From the NCBI RefSeq assembly GCF_022376445.1, contig NW_025954995.1, forward strand, positions 1-64,000: DNA of 64,000 bases. The letters run 5' to 3'. The position numbers were made by a program, and so were the translations under genes. This DNA comes from Fomitopsis serialis. Lineage: Eukaryota; Basidiomycota; Agaricomycetes; Polyporales; Fomitopsidaceae. The notes under the pieces were generated by a model. That model made no database searches. It saw only the letters and a program-made list of their open reading frames with translations, and was not told the DNA's origin. This document shows, piece by piece, positions 23,301-32,402 of this stretch. Every line of letters starts with the position of its first letter. The first letter of the stretch is position 1.

Positions 23301-23336
23301 GAGAAGGCGCAGGCTCAGGCGGAGAAAAAGGTGTAA
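20307..23336 (+). CDS. MFS drug:H+ antiporter-like transporter (DHA2 type)
   Basis: Plasma-membrane exporter of the major facilitator superfamily, 14-helix DHA2 type judging by length and motifs. ATG 20307; cytosolic tail of about 50 residues; helix 1 TVGLIATCTTAMLLN. Then NTAVAIALPTMGNDLNI, the loop signature FFGRLADLYGRKKAF, and GVQGLGSAAAIPAS. Motif C-like ATFAAGAPVGAAIGSAIGG is next. Later exons encode YGGFMSFCFWIQLYYQDYQG, GADFVFAAGTLFVAKV and the C-terminus SAKDG...KAQAQAEKKV, with TAA at 23334. Intron 20840-21508 is 669 nt; splicing across it restores the conserved AQNEITIDVLRGVQG, which fixes both ends. One-base frame changes occur near 21870, 22151 and 22320: the conserved frame reads FLGGMLSFDADQPSTEKDK, then GAFLVTAGLVLIVFVLSD, then FLFAYVAWEHFLE in turn. 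Substrate unknown. Confidence 0.82.
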
Positions 23337-24063
23337 TCCCCGGATCCGGATCCTCAGTTTCAACACTCGGTGCTGGTGCCGACGCCACTACGCACAGGAC
23401 GTCAGGGAAGGAGCTCAACCTACGCTTCGGAGCCATGCATGGCCCGCTTCCTCGCGCACATCCGGTCGCGTGTCATCGGCTCGTCGTCATTGCTCAAGGC
23501 CTAAGCTTGCACTCGCAATCACATCTCTAGACGTATTTCTTCGCCACGCATTCATACATACATAGACCGACTCTGCACATAATTTATTGCTTTACCGACA
23601 CGTATGGTTCCGCCACGCCTCTCACGTCTCGATGCTCCTTGTCTCTACATACTAGTGTAGTGCATACCTGTGCCGCTTTTAGTGCTTATACGATACTCGC
23701 CCGGATGTTGTTTCTACTAGTAGACGACGCATTTGATGATAGTACTGCTGATTTAGAGCTCATGGGCTCTGCATGGATCAATCCATTTGGCGTTCCAGTG
23801 CTCTTCGGTCCCCGAACGTCTTTGAAAAAGGGACAAGCGCCGTTTATGCGCGCCACGTCAATAAGCCGAGTGATTCGGGGAGCAGCTGCCAGCAGTCAGA
23901 AATACAATGATCAGTTGGTGGACCACACACTGTTACCACGCACCACCACATACCTTTTGTCGTGTTTCTGGGCCTGAACAACGCTCGTTGCGCGCATGCA
24001 CTCAACGCGGACTTGAGATTATCTTGTTGAGCCGCACGACGCTCTCAGCGTCACTTCAAATCC
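23337..24063. other. intergenic, no gene recognised
   Basis: 3' flank of the MFS gene and promoter of the next gene. Open frames (for example 23639-23977) lack any recognisable motif. Confidence 0.5.
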
Positions 24064-24771
24064 ATGAAAACCGATATCATCCTTCCCATGACAGATGAGT
24101 GCATGCAGCAAATTGTGCAACGCGAAAAGGTGAGTAGCACTCTGTGAACGGCGTGAAAGTGTGACTCAATGAACGACAAATACATCGACGTACAGACGTA
24201 CGAGTTCCGACGGTACAGAATCAAAGACTCCATCAAACGCGTCTGGTTCTACCTGAAGGCGCCCTGAGCACGTCTCGTACGTGTGCGAGATAGACCAGCG
24301 CGGACGCGGTGTCCTGGTGACCCGCCGCTGCCTGAGGACGGCATAGGCAACAGGAGGTTCAACGAGCGGCATCCTGACATGGATAGGTGGGACTTTGCGT
24401 ATAGGGTCCGGAGCGTGCGTCAGCTTCGGAGCCCGGTGTCCCTGGAGATGCTCATGAAAAAGTACGGCGTTGGGATTGCTCCGAGAGGAATGATATATAC
24501 CCCAGTTAAGTTGCTGGAAGATGTGCCGTGGTTGTCCCAGAACCTGCTGTGGAGCGACGTAGAAGACCGTGTTCCTACGCAGGTTGTCCGTACGATTGGC
24601 GACGCAGAAGTTCCGTCCGTATCCAAGGTGTGTACACCGTGTGAGATTGAGGATGCACAAATTCGAGATGTTTCACAGGATTCAAGCGCGAAGAGTGCGA
24701 AGAAGCATGCCGTGCCAGAAGAGCCACGTCGATTCTCGAAGGTGAGCCAGCTATCCGTCACGCGGGTTTAG
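24064..24771 (+). CDS. ASCH/PUA-like small protein, frame-shifted
   Basis: ATG 24064 begins MKTDIILPMTDECMQQIVQREK. An intron (about 24136-24199) joins it to TYEFRRYRIKDSIKRVWFYLKAP, then VSYVCEID, PLPEDGIGNRRFNERH, FAYRVRSVRQL and LMKKYGVGIAPRGMIYTP. This order (a K-T-Y-E-F-R start, then a W-F-Y strand, V-C-E-I-D, and P-R-G-M) resembles fungal ASCH/PUA-fold proteins, a fold often linked to RNA or nucleotide binding. The assignment is by pattern recognition only. Reading through needs a one-base removal near 24265 and a one-base addition near 24296. As written, the frame stops at TGA 24265 right after LKAP. The C-terminal tail is polar and ends at 24771. Confidence 0.55.
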
Positions 24772-25500
24772 ACTCTGAGACACATACTTCCCAGAGGCAG
24801 CGAAGGCAGTTAGATGCAGGAACCTAGTTCGACTATTATGCACCAAGCTTCGCCCGTGCCGAATACTGTACATTGCCGCTCGCACTACCCAGTTTGTCGA
24901 CAGAGCCGCTCCGTGTTACATCGATCCTATCATGATATCTGTGGGATCCACACAAGGGACACCGCGTAATTTTGAGTCGTAGGAAGAGGGATTGCCTCGA
25001 ACAGAGACCCTACCAAAGCGCAAAGCCACATTCTGTGGAATAATCAATGTGAGTGTTGCTGCGTTCACTGTGCAGTGATTCAAGCAACTCATATCACCGT
25101 TCCCAGGCCATTTGCATGCCCTCTGAACTTTTCGACCAGCATCTAGGCCAGGAATGTGTGATGGTAAGTGAGAATGTCGAGTGCGTGTGGTCCGTGTTTG
25201 CACGTGACACGCGTTTAAGACGTCTGTGGCTGCAGACGCGCCCATAGTTCATAAGCCCAACGCGGCGCGTCGCGTCTTGATCCCTCACTTACCTCTGCAC
25301 CACTCACTCCCCTCTCTGCACCTCGCTTCCCCGCGGCACCAGCTGTAGATACTTTAAGTGAGTACATCTTTGGCCCCTTATTCTGTTAGCTTTGACCCTT
25401 TCGAACCATTACGGAGACGTTCACTTTCATTGCGCATATCTTTTGACATGTGGCTTGGGTGGCTCGCTGACACTATGCCAGCAATTATAGTATCCCAGTG
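24772..25500. other. intergenic with duplicated promoter segment
   Basis: No gene is recognised. Roughly 25090-25340 is related to 27920-28160: both carry cgagtgcgtgtgg, a cacgtga core, tgtggctgcag, a ttcataa box and a pyrimidine-rich stretch just upstream of the start region of an acidic gene. Confidence 0.55.
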
Positions 25501-27193
25501 ATGACAGCCGAGATCTCCAAGAAGCAAGAGGCCATTGAGCTCGAGCTTAGCGGCCTGCAGACTATGATGCAACGGCTTGAGGTTTTGTCGGGTATGTTCA
25601 ATCTCTATGCTGATGATGGTCGGACTTGCAGGCTCACTACGGGAGGAGCAGGGTCCTGTATCTCCGCACCAGATGCCGCTAACAGCTCACCGCTGTCCGT
25701 TGTCTCAGCGGTGCGGGCTAAGGGCGGCATGTGTAATGTCGAAGTTGGTCAAAGCTTCTTTGATTGGGACGACGAGGAAGACATGAAAGACGAAGACCCG
25801 AACGAGAATGATATTGACAAGAAAATCATTGCGAAGGATGAATCCGACAGACCGGAAGAGAGGGGAGAGACGCAGGAGCCTGAAGGAAAGAAAGCCGAAG
25901 GGTGGACTGAGGTGCCCCAGGTTAACAACGTCCGAGACCCCTCCGAGGAGGGGGAGGACAAAGACAAGCTGCGCGCCGAGGCATGCTTCTCGTTGCGAGA
26001 CTTGAAAATACCTGAGCTCTTGGATAGAACGGAGAGCCTCGCCTCTGGCGGGAGCTTTCTCAGCTTGATGAGACGAATGAGTAAGTGTTTTGTGCCAGCT
26101 TTGTCCTTGTTACACGGACACATTGCTCATGGCCAAGCCCTTCACTTACAGGAATCGACAATGAATGACGAAGCGAGCGGAAGTGTGCGCGTAGGACCAG
26201 ATCCTCTGGAGCCAACGTCGTATCTCCCCAAGGAATTCAAAAATAGCCGACTTTTCCCGCCGCTCACCGTGCCAGTGCTCTACGAGGACCGGCTCGAGCG
26301 GCAAAGGAATCCAAGAAGCCCCAGTCGGCTTCGTATACTACTCGCTTCGGCGGGTGATGTGCTTCCTACACCAGCCATCAACACCTCTGGTGCTGTACTA
26401 CAGGTGGAATACGTCTCAATGCGGAGCCTACATCCGCTGTGGAAAGCGCCGGTGGCCGTTAGGCAATGGGGGGCATAGGAAAATGAAGTCGACGCCAACG
26501 AGGTGCCTTCCGCGCACAAAGCGCAAGAGTACGTATGCCTGGGAGACGGACTTGACATCCATGATATCGTCTTCCACCTAGTATGTGTACAAGACGAGTG
26601 CGTTGTATTTGTCTTGGCTCCAGTGATGTTCGGTACAGGATTGTTGTATGCGGTTACGGTTGTAGATGTTGCCTAGGTTGTGGTGCTAATCTGTTGTACG
26701 GTGTGTAGTGCAGATAAAAATCATGTATTCCCCAATGCCCTGTCAGTCACCTCCGATACTACTCAACGAACCCTTGGTCATCGTCTTGAGAATAACTGAT
26801 ACTGTCCAGACCATAGTCACTTTCCAAGTAGAACAATCAATCAGCGTGTTGATTCGACGCAAATATAGTATGCTCAGGCTGGCCAGCCTCGCGGCCATCG
26901 TCCAGAAGAAGAAACATGGGGAGCAGAGAACGCGGTCAATACACTGGCCTACGTCCAGAATATCAGCGCCGCATTGATCGCAGCAGGGCCTACGTACCAC
27001 CCATCAACATCATCTCGGAGAATAAACTGCAAAGAAAAGATCAATACACTTGTACATCCTCCGAGACGACGGAGAGGCAGACTCGGAGAAGAATCACATC
27101 AAAGTCGAATGGTGGACGGAAGCACACAAAGTCGACGTCCGCGATCTCGGCGAGAAGAAGGATAGAGACGACTCGGAGCCTCGTGCACAATGA
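25501..27193 (+). CDS. uncharacterised acidic protein, interrupted
   Basis: No family is recognised. ATG 25501 begins MTAEISKKQEAIELELSGLQTM, with heptad-like spacing that suggests a short coiled coil. A strongly acidic middle follows (DWDDEEDMKDEDPNEND, EERGETQEPEGKK). The frame then reads PVLYEDRLERQR and RLRILLASAGD and meets TAG at 26476-26478. The same frame continues open after that TAG with ordinary protein sequence (ENEVDANEVPSAHKAQEY, LDIHDIVFHLVCVQDE) to a stop near 26675. A further plausible exon ends with HLYILRDDGEADSEKNH and VEWWTEAHKVDVRDLGEKK at TGA 27191. The model beyond 26478 is tentative. A related promoter and similar acidity suggest kinship with the gene at 28317. Confidence 0.4.
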
Positions 27194-28316
27194 GCACGCC
27201 GTCTTTGAGGGAGAATAATGCTTGATTGGATGTAACGGAGAGCGTCGACCTCTGGGAGACATCAGCACGAATACGTGTCCTATCCGTTGATTTTCCGTTG
27301 GCACAACATCTGCCTATGGACATATCGAGCGCGAGGCCCCATCGCCCCGGCGACCCAGCCATCTCTGTAGCAGACCAAACCACCTTCCATTCTCCTATGT
27401 GAGCCTGAAGCATCTGTATCAGCGCAGACAAATAGCACGACGGTCATGTGCATTCGGGGGGACAGACTGGCAGAAGAGAATTTATTGCGCCCCCAAAATT
27501 AAATATGAAGGCAGCGTACGCAGTTGGCCTCAAGCTAATCACCTTTCCACTACCGTTCGATGCGACGACCATCTACACACGCGTCCTTCTGAGCAGGTAT
27601 GTCCAGAAATTCTACCAGGCAGAAGACTGCTAGAAGCTTCAAGTTAGCGGGTGTGTGGCGACCCATACCCTTCAAACGACCAAGTTTTCACCGTTACATC
27701 GCCGTTCAATCACTGTGACGTCGGAGCCGGCAGTGCCATACGTACTAGTATTTTCGTCCATGCATATGTTCGCCAATGGAGGCATGCATTATATAAACCG
27801 TAGAGGCTGCGCATGTCTTCTTGAGAGACAAAGGCGTCGAGCCACGTTCTGCAGAACAATCGAAGTGAGTGTCGTAGCCTTGACTGCGTAGCGGACTCAC
27901 CTTACCAGCTATCATCGTACCCAGACTCAACAACCACCGTCTTGGCATTCCGGGGGGCTGTACATCCCGGAAAACGTGGTGATGAGTGGCACAATCGAGT
28001 GCGTGTGGCCGGTCTCCACACGTGATGCACGGGGAACGCGTTTGTGGCTGCAGCTGCAGCCACAATTCATAAACCCCCACCGGACCGACGCGTCCTGATC
28101 TGAACCTTTCCCCGCACTCCTCTCCCCTCCCCGCTTTGTCCCGCGGTCGAAACCACAAAGCCTGTGAGTGCGGATCCGTCCCCTTCCTTTGTTTGACGCT
28201 TCGGGCTTGTGGTGCCACTGCCGCTGCCACAAACCCTTCCGAGTCGTCGATGTTCTGTGTTCTGCGTCGTGATCAGTTGGCTCACGCGATGCCTGCAGCG
28301 CTTTCCGTTCTTCTTC
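27194..28316. other. intergenic; contains duplicated promoter and a 24-bp palindrome
   Basis: No gene is recognised. The right-hand part (about 27920-28160) matches the promoter region at 25090-25340. A perfect 24-bp palindrome (ttgtggctgcag followed by its reverse complement) lies at 28042-28065, directly before a ttcataa box. Confidence 0.6.
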
Positions 28317-29648
28317 ATGGCCGGAGAACCATCCAGGAAACGGAAGGACGTTAACCTTGAGGACAACGTCCAGCCGAAGAGGCCACGAGCTGAAGAGGAC
28401 GCGGTAGTATACGTCCAACGTGAAGACGTCCTTGGTGCCCATGGCGTTACGGAAGCGGACGCAGTTCCTTTCATTGACGACATCCCGGAGATAGTCGTCA
28501 ACGACGAGGAAGATGACAGTGCGGCGGATGCGCCTGAGGTGGATCGGCCTTCGTCTGGTAAGTCGAGTCTTTGTAATGGGCTTGCAGGTTATTGGGACTC
28601 ACCTGGCGAGCAGGGTCGTCGGGCGCCCCATCTATCGCCCCGCCGATCGTGGCAGCGGAGGACGTGGATCCATTTGAAAACCACGATGGTGATAGCACCT
28701 TCTTCGATGACTCGGATGACGAAGAGGACGATGAAGAGGACGACGAAAATGAGGACGACCAAGAGGAAGATGGCGGGTGGCGGGTTATTCCCGACCTAGA
28801 CCTGCAATGGCTCTTCGGGGTAGACCCCGAACTCTATGCAGAGTCCCAGAACTCGCTGATCAACCGGAGGCTGCCCGAGGTGATCTTGGATCGGAGGCAG
28901 AACATGTCCTTGTGGCACGAACTGTGTATCATGGGCATGACGAGCCGGTACGTGTTGGATGTCTTCGCCACCGAAGCTTGAGCTGTTTGCTCACGTGGAT
29001 GACTGTATAATACAGCGCATGGTCAAACAAAAACGAGATCGTCGAATACGAACACGAACTCGCGCGGCCCTTGCTCTCGCACCTTCCAGAGGAGCGGTGG
29101 GGGAGCAAGCACCTCTTCCCATCGTCGCCGCGTATCCCGATCAAGCGGCTGAAGAAGAGGAAGTGTTTCAGGAGGAAGAGGAGGAACTTTGTTGATCTCT
29201 TCGAGGGGGCGCAGCGTGCTGTCGCTGCGACGACTGAGCCAGAGCTGTCCATCGAAATATCGGGCGCTTTTGTGGAAGATGGGCAGCCGTTGAACGAGGT
29301 GTCCGCGCTCGATGCCAAAGACACCGGGGCAATCCCGGAGCTGGCAACGGAGGTCGGTGACCACGGTAATCTGCGGTCAAGAGTTCAGCAAGGGTGGTCA
29401 AAGACGATGTCTCGTCTGGCTGCCTACCGCATGAGGAGAAGCCCGATGAGGCTGCGCTGTCTCTGGGAGATTATCCGGAGATACCGTCGGATGACGAGAC
29501 GGAAATGGAGAACGTGAATGTCGGTCGTACCCACCAGAGCGAACGACACCACCACGTCGTCGTCAACTCTCCGCCAGCCCATTTCTGGTCGGAGACATCC
29601 GATCCTATGTTGTGGGATATGTTACATGGGATCCCCGCGCCGATGTGA
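28317..29648 (+). CDS. uncharacterised nuclear-type acidic protein
   Basis: No family is recognised. ATG 28317 begins MAGEPSRKRKDVNLEDN with basic clusters (PSRKRK, QPKRPR) that could be nuclear localisation signals. An intron of about 57 nt (from 28559) joins RPSSG to SSGAPSIAPP. A run of Asp/Glu follows (about 28700-28765) and then a region of ordinary composition with aromatic residues (WRVIPDLDLQWLFGVDPELY, NMSLWHELCIMGMTSR). A second intron (from about 28950) leads to WSNKNEIVEYEHELARPLL. Further on, the acidic, protein-like reading moves between frames (EEEEVFQEEEEEL near 29150; EEKPDEAALSLGDYPEIPSD near 29430), suggesting indels. It ends HGIPAPM at 29648. It may be a diverged paralogue of the 25.5-kb gene. 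Confidence 0.5.
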
Positions 29649-30105
29649 AAGGTCCAATGCGTCCTCGGTACCTTTTTATACCGTATTTAACCTGATGCTG
29701 TGTGAGTGACAAGGCTGTACCTACTACGTTGTGCGCTATGTAATTGTACTCGATCATTTCGTGGAAGGAGTGCGTTGTGGTCTGAACTTGACAGCCTCAT
29801 TTGTACCTAGCCTCCAGTGTGAGTACACGATTATTCACTACGACCGGAGACATGTACCTGCGCGGCGCAGACTTGCTCGCCAACAGGACGGTATGGTGCA
29901 AAGGAGTCGGGCGACGAGATCAGGCTCGGGAGAGACTGCAAAGGACAGCACCTTCCTGACTGGGCGACTCGGAGGACATTGCCACGTCGCGGAGAGAATT
30001 TGGACGAGCGCCCAGCGATCCTCCCCAGCCAACAGCCCCGCCACACCACCCCTTGCCGTCTCCTCCTCCTGCCCTCCCCTCCTCGCCGCACACTCGCCCA
30101 GCATC
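29649..30105. other. intergenic promoter region
   Basis: Spacer and 5' UTR upstream of PHO88/SND3. The last 60 bases before the start codon are strongly pyrimidine-rich, as is common upstream of highly expressed basidiomycete genes. Confidence 0.5.
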
Positions 30106-31013
30106 ATGAACGCTGCCGCCTCCAACCTCGTCATCTCCCTCGGCGCGATGCAGGGTGCGTGAGCTAACGAACATGAGGAGGAACGCATGCTGACCCGGCC
30201 GCGCATGCGCCCTTGAAGTCGCGAGGAAGTTGGACTTTGACGACCCACAGGTGCTGCTGGGCGTGCGCATTGCGTATGTGACCGTGCAGGCAGTCATCCT
30301 GGGCGCGTACTACTACGCATCGTACAAAGTATGTCTGTGTATTATATGACTGAAGTCCTTTGTCGGACTGACGTGGCTCGGACCTGCAGATCAAGCAGAA
30401 GAACGACATGACGGTCCTCAAGTATGGTACGTACGATTTCCGTGCCTATTCTACCCGGATACTGACCAGGTTCTTACAGTCGAGCCTGCAAGTCCAATGG
30501 TACGCATGCACACGGCCAGAGCCCTTCCCCCACCTCACATGACACCCGTTCTGCGCAGAGCGGCGGCGAGCAGGGCAACCTCGTAACGACAACCATCCGT
30601 GACTACGACCTCGCCGAGACCTCCAAGCTCATCCGCTCCGTCTTCATGGGCGTCGCCATGATGGGCTTCATGCACCTATACATGCAGTGCGCATGCTCTC
30701 TCCCGCAGCTCATTCAGACTCAGAGTGCTAATACGACGGTGCAGGTACACACAGCCCTTGTTCGTCCAGGCGCTCATGGGCCTCAAGAACCTCTACGACG
30801 CAAAGCCCGTCGCAATCCACGTCCTCGGTCGGCCAGCGGAGGGCGACCTCAAGCGGCCCTTCAAGGTCGGCGGCTTCATGGGCGGTTCGTGTTCTCTGCT
30901 GTGCTCCGTCCACCGAACAGATGCTGACATTGCGCTCGACAGCTGCCGCAAACCCTCAGACGGACAAGGCCGCGATCGACGAGGCGGAGAAGCGGATCGC
31001 GAAGGACGAGTAG
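30106..31013 (+). CDS. PHO88: PHO88/SND3 ER protein-targeting factor
   Basis: ER membrane protein of the SRP-independent (SND) targeting route, originally found through inorganic phosphate transport. ATG 30106 begins MNAAASNLVISLGAMQ. Six or seven exons with introns of about 50-60 nt assemble cleanly into VARKLDFDDPQVLLGVRIAYV, YYYASYKIKQKNDMTVLKYVEP, TTTIRDYDLAETSKLIRS, GVAMMGFMHLYMQYTQPLF, LGRPAEGDLKRPFK and the C-terminus QTDKAAIDEAEKRIAKDE with TAG at 31011. These match the family signatures (KNDMT.KYVEP, VRDYDL, MMGFMHLY, GDLKRPFK). Length is about 185 residues, as expected. No frame problem was seen. Identification is strong. Confidence 0.95.
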
Positions 31014-31419
31014 ACTACCGTTGGACTGCTCGGACTCCCTTTGGGTTAGCCCGCTTTCTGTGTAAAAGTGGCTCGTTGTCTGGGCTCGGTGTCATTGGTT
31101 GGGTACATATATGTAATGCAAGATAGAGTGCAACGACGGGGATCCATACTTCCATCTTTGCTTGAATCGTTGATGGGTCCCTTTCATTGCCGAGTATCAC
31201 CCCTGGGCGAACGGTAAGTACGTACAATGAGTGGGGGAGATGTGTGGATTGCAATGGAGAACAACACAATGCGCCGAAAACATGCTGGATCAATTAACCA
31301 TAGCACCGAATATATGATAGCAAACTTTTGTCAGGCCCTACACCCGGACCACAGCCCATACACCATACCGGCCGCCCTAATCCAACCCCTCACGCACCCC
31401 GCGACGAACCTCCATCCAC
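31014..31419. other. convergent 3' flanks
   Basis: Short spacer between the convergent PHO88 (+) and HSP10 (-) genes; nothing else was recognised. Confidence 0.6.
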
Positions 31420-31915
31420 TCACTCCTGGATCTTCGCAAGGATCTCCGAGTCCCGGAAGAGGAAGAATTCCTGTTTCACACATGAGCGCAGCCCCCACAT
31501 ACAACCCGAGGACAGACTCACATCCTCGCCGACCTTGATCGAGTTGCCGCCCCAGCCAGGGAGGAGCACACGGTCGCCCGCCTTCACGACCGTCGGGACG
31601 ACCTTGCCTTCCTTGTTCGGCGCGCCGGGGCCGGTCGCGATGACGGTCGCCTCGGGCAGCGGGCTGCTCGTAGCAGACGCAGGGAGGAAGATGCCCGTCG
31701 CGGTTTTCTGTACCAACCGCCATCAGTCTTTCACAGGAGATGTGCACAGGAGCGGGGAGAGCGCACCGTCTCGGGCTTGAACCTCTGGACGAGGACACGG
31801 TCAAGGAGGGGCACGACGGCCTTGATGGACTTGAACGTTGCCTGGGCAGCCTAAACATCGCGCGAAGCCATGGTCAGCACATTGAGCACAGCGACGAGGA
31901 AGGGCAGCGCACCAT
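31420..31915 (-). CDS. HSP10: mitochondrial 10-kDa chaperonin (HSP10/GroES)
   Basis: Co-chaperonin that caps HSP60 rings in the mitochondrial matrix. Four exons are inferred: ATG alone (31913-31915), then 31767-31850, 31522-31707 and 31420-31470, with GT-AG introns of about 51-62 nt. The first intron carries a ctgac branch-like site. The protein reads M-AAQATFKSIKAVVPLLDRVL, VQRFKPETKTATGIFLP, EATVIATGPGAPNKEGK, VPTVVKAGDRVLLPGWGGN, SIKVGEDEFFLFRDSEIL and AKIQE. The mobile loop (KTATGIFLP) and the GWGG roof region are present. Length (about 106 residues) is typical. The single-codon first exon is inferred from the absence of any other in-frame start. Confidence 0.93.
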
Positions 31916-32040
31916 TTGTGACAGAGGACAGAGGACTCGGCGGAGAGAACGCTGGCGGAGGTGTGTCAGGCGCCCAGAACACGCGTCACAATTTCTGCCC
32001 TCTTGTTTGGCCGCGCCAAACAACGTCGGTCGCTCGGACT

Positions 32041-32053
32041 CGAAGGCTCTCGA
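32041..32053 (-). promoter_or_regulatory. heat-shock-element-like site upstream of HSP10
   Basis: On the minus strand this reads TTCgaGAgccTTC, three alternating pentamer cores matching TTCnnGAAnnTTC except for one base. It lies about 125 bp upstream of the HSP10 start, the expected place for HSF1 binding. It was identified by eye only. Confidence 0.45.
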
Positions 32054-32402
32054 ACTAGCCACGCTCACAGCCCGACTCATAGGCACCCACGCATGAGTAG
32101 AAATAAACCACGACTCTAATAAGAGGTAAATGTATTGCGTTGCGGTAGATTGTATGTGTGTAGACTACAATGCGGAGGACACAGGACAGAGATCACGATG
32201 CGGGAGAGACACGGGTATGTCACGGTACAATCCACCAGCAGCAGTGGCACAAGAAATGAACAGAAAAGATGAATCGACCATTGCCAACGAGTGTAGTGCG
32301 ATATGTATCTAGTCCATTGCGGCGTGCCTGGCGTTCCAGATGATCGACGAGCGGGGAAGGGGAAGGGGGAGAGGTGTCGGGCGAAGGGGAGCGAACGTGC
32401 AG

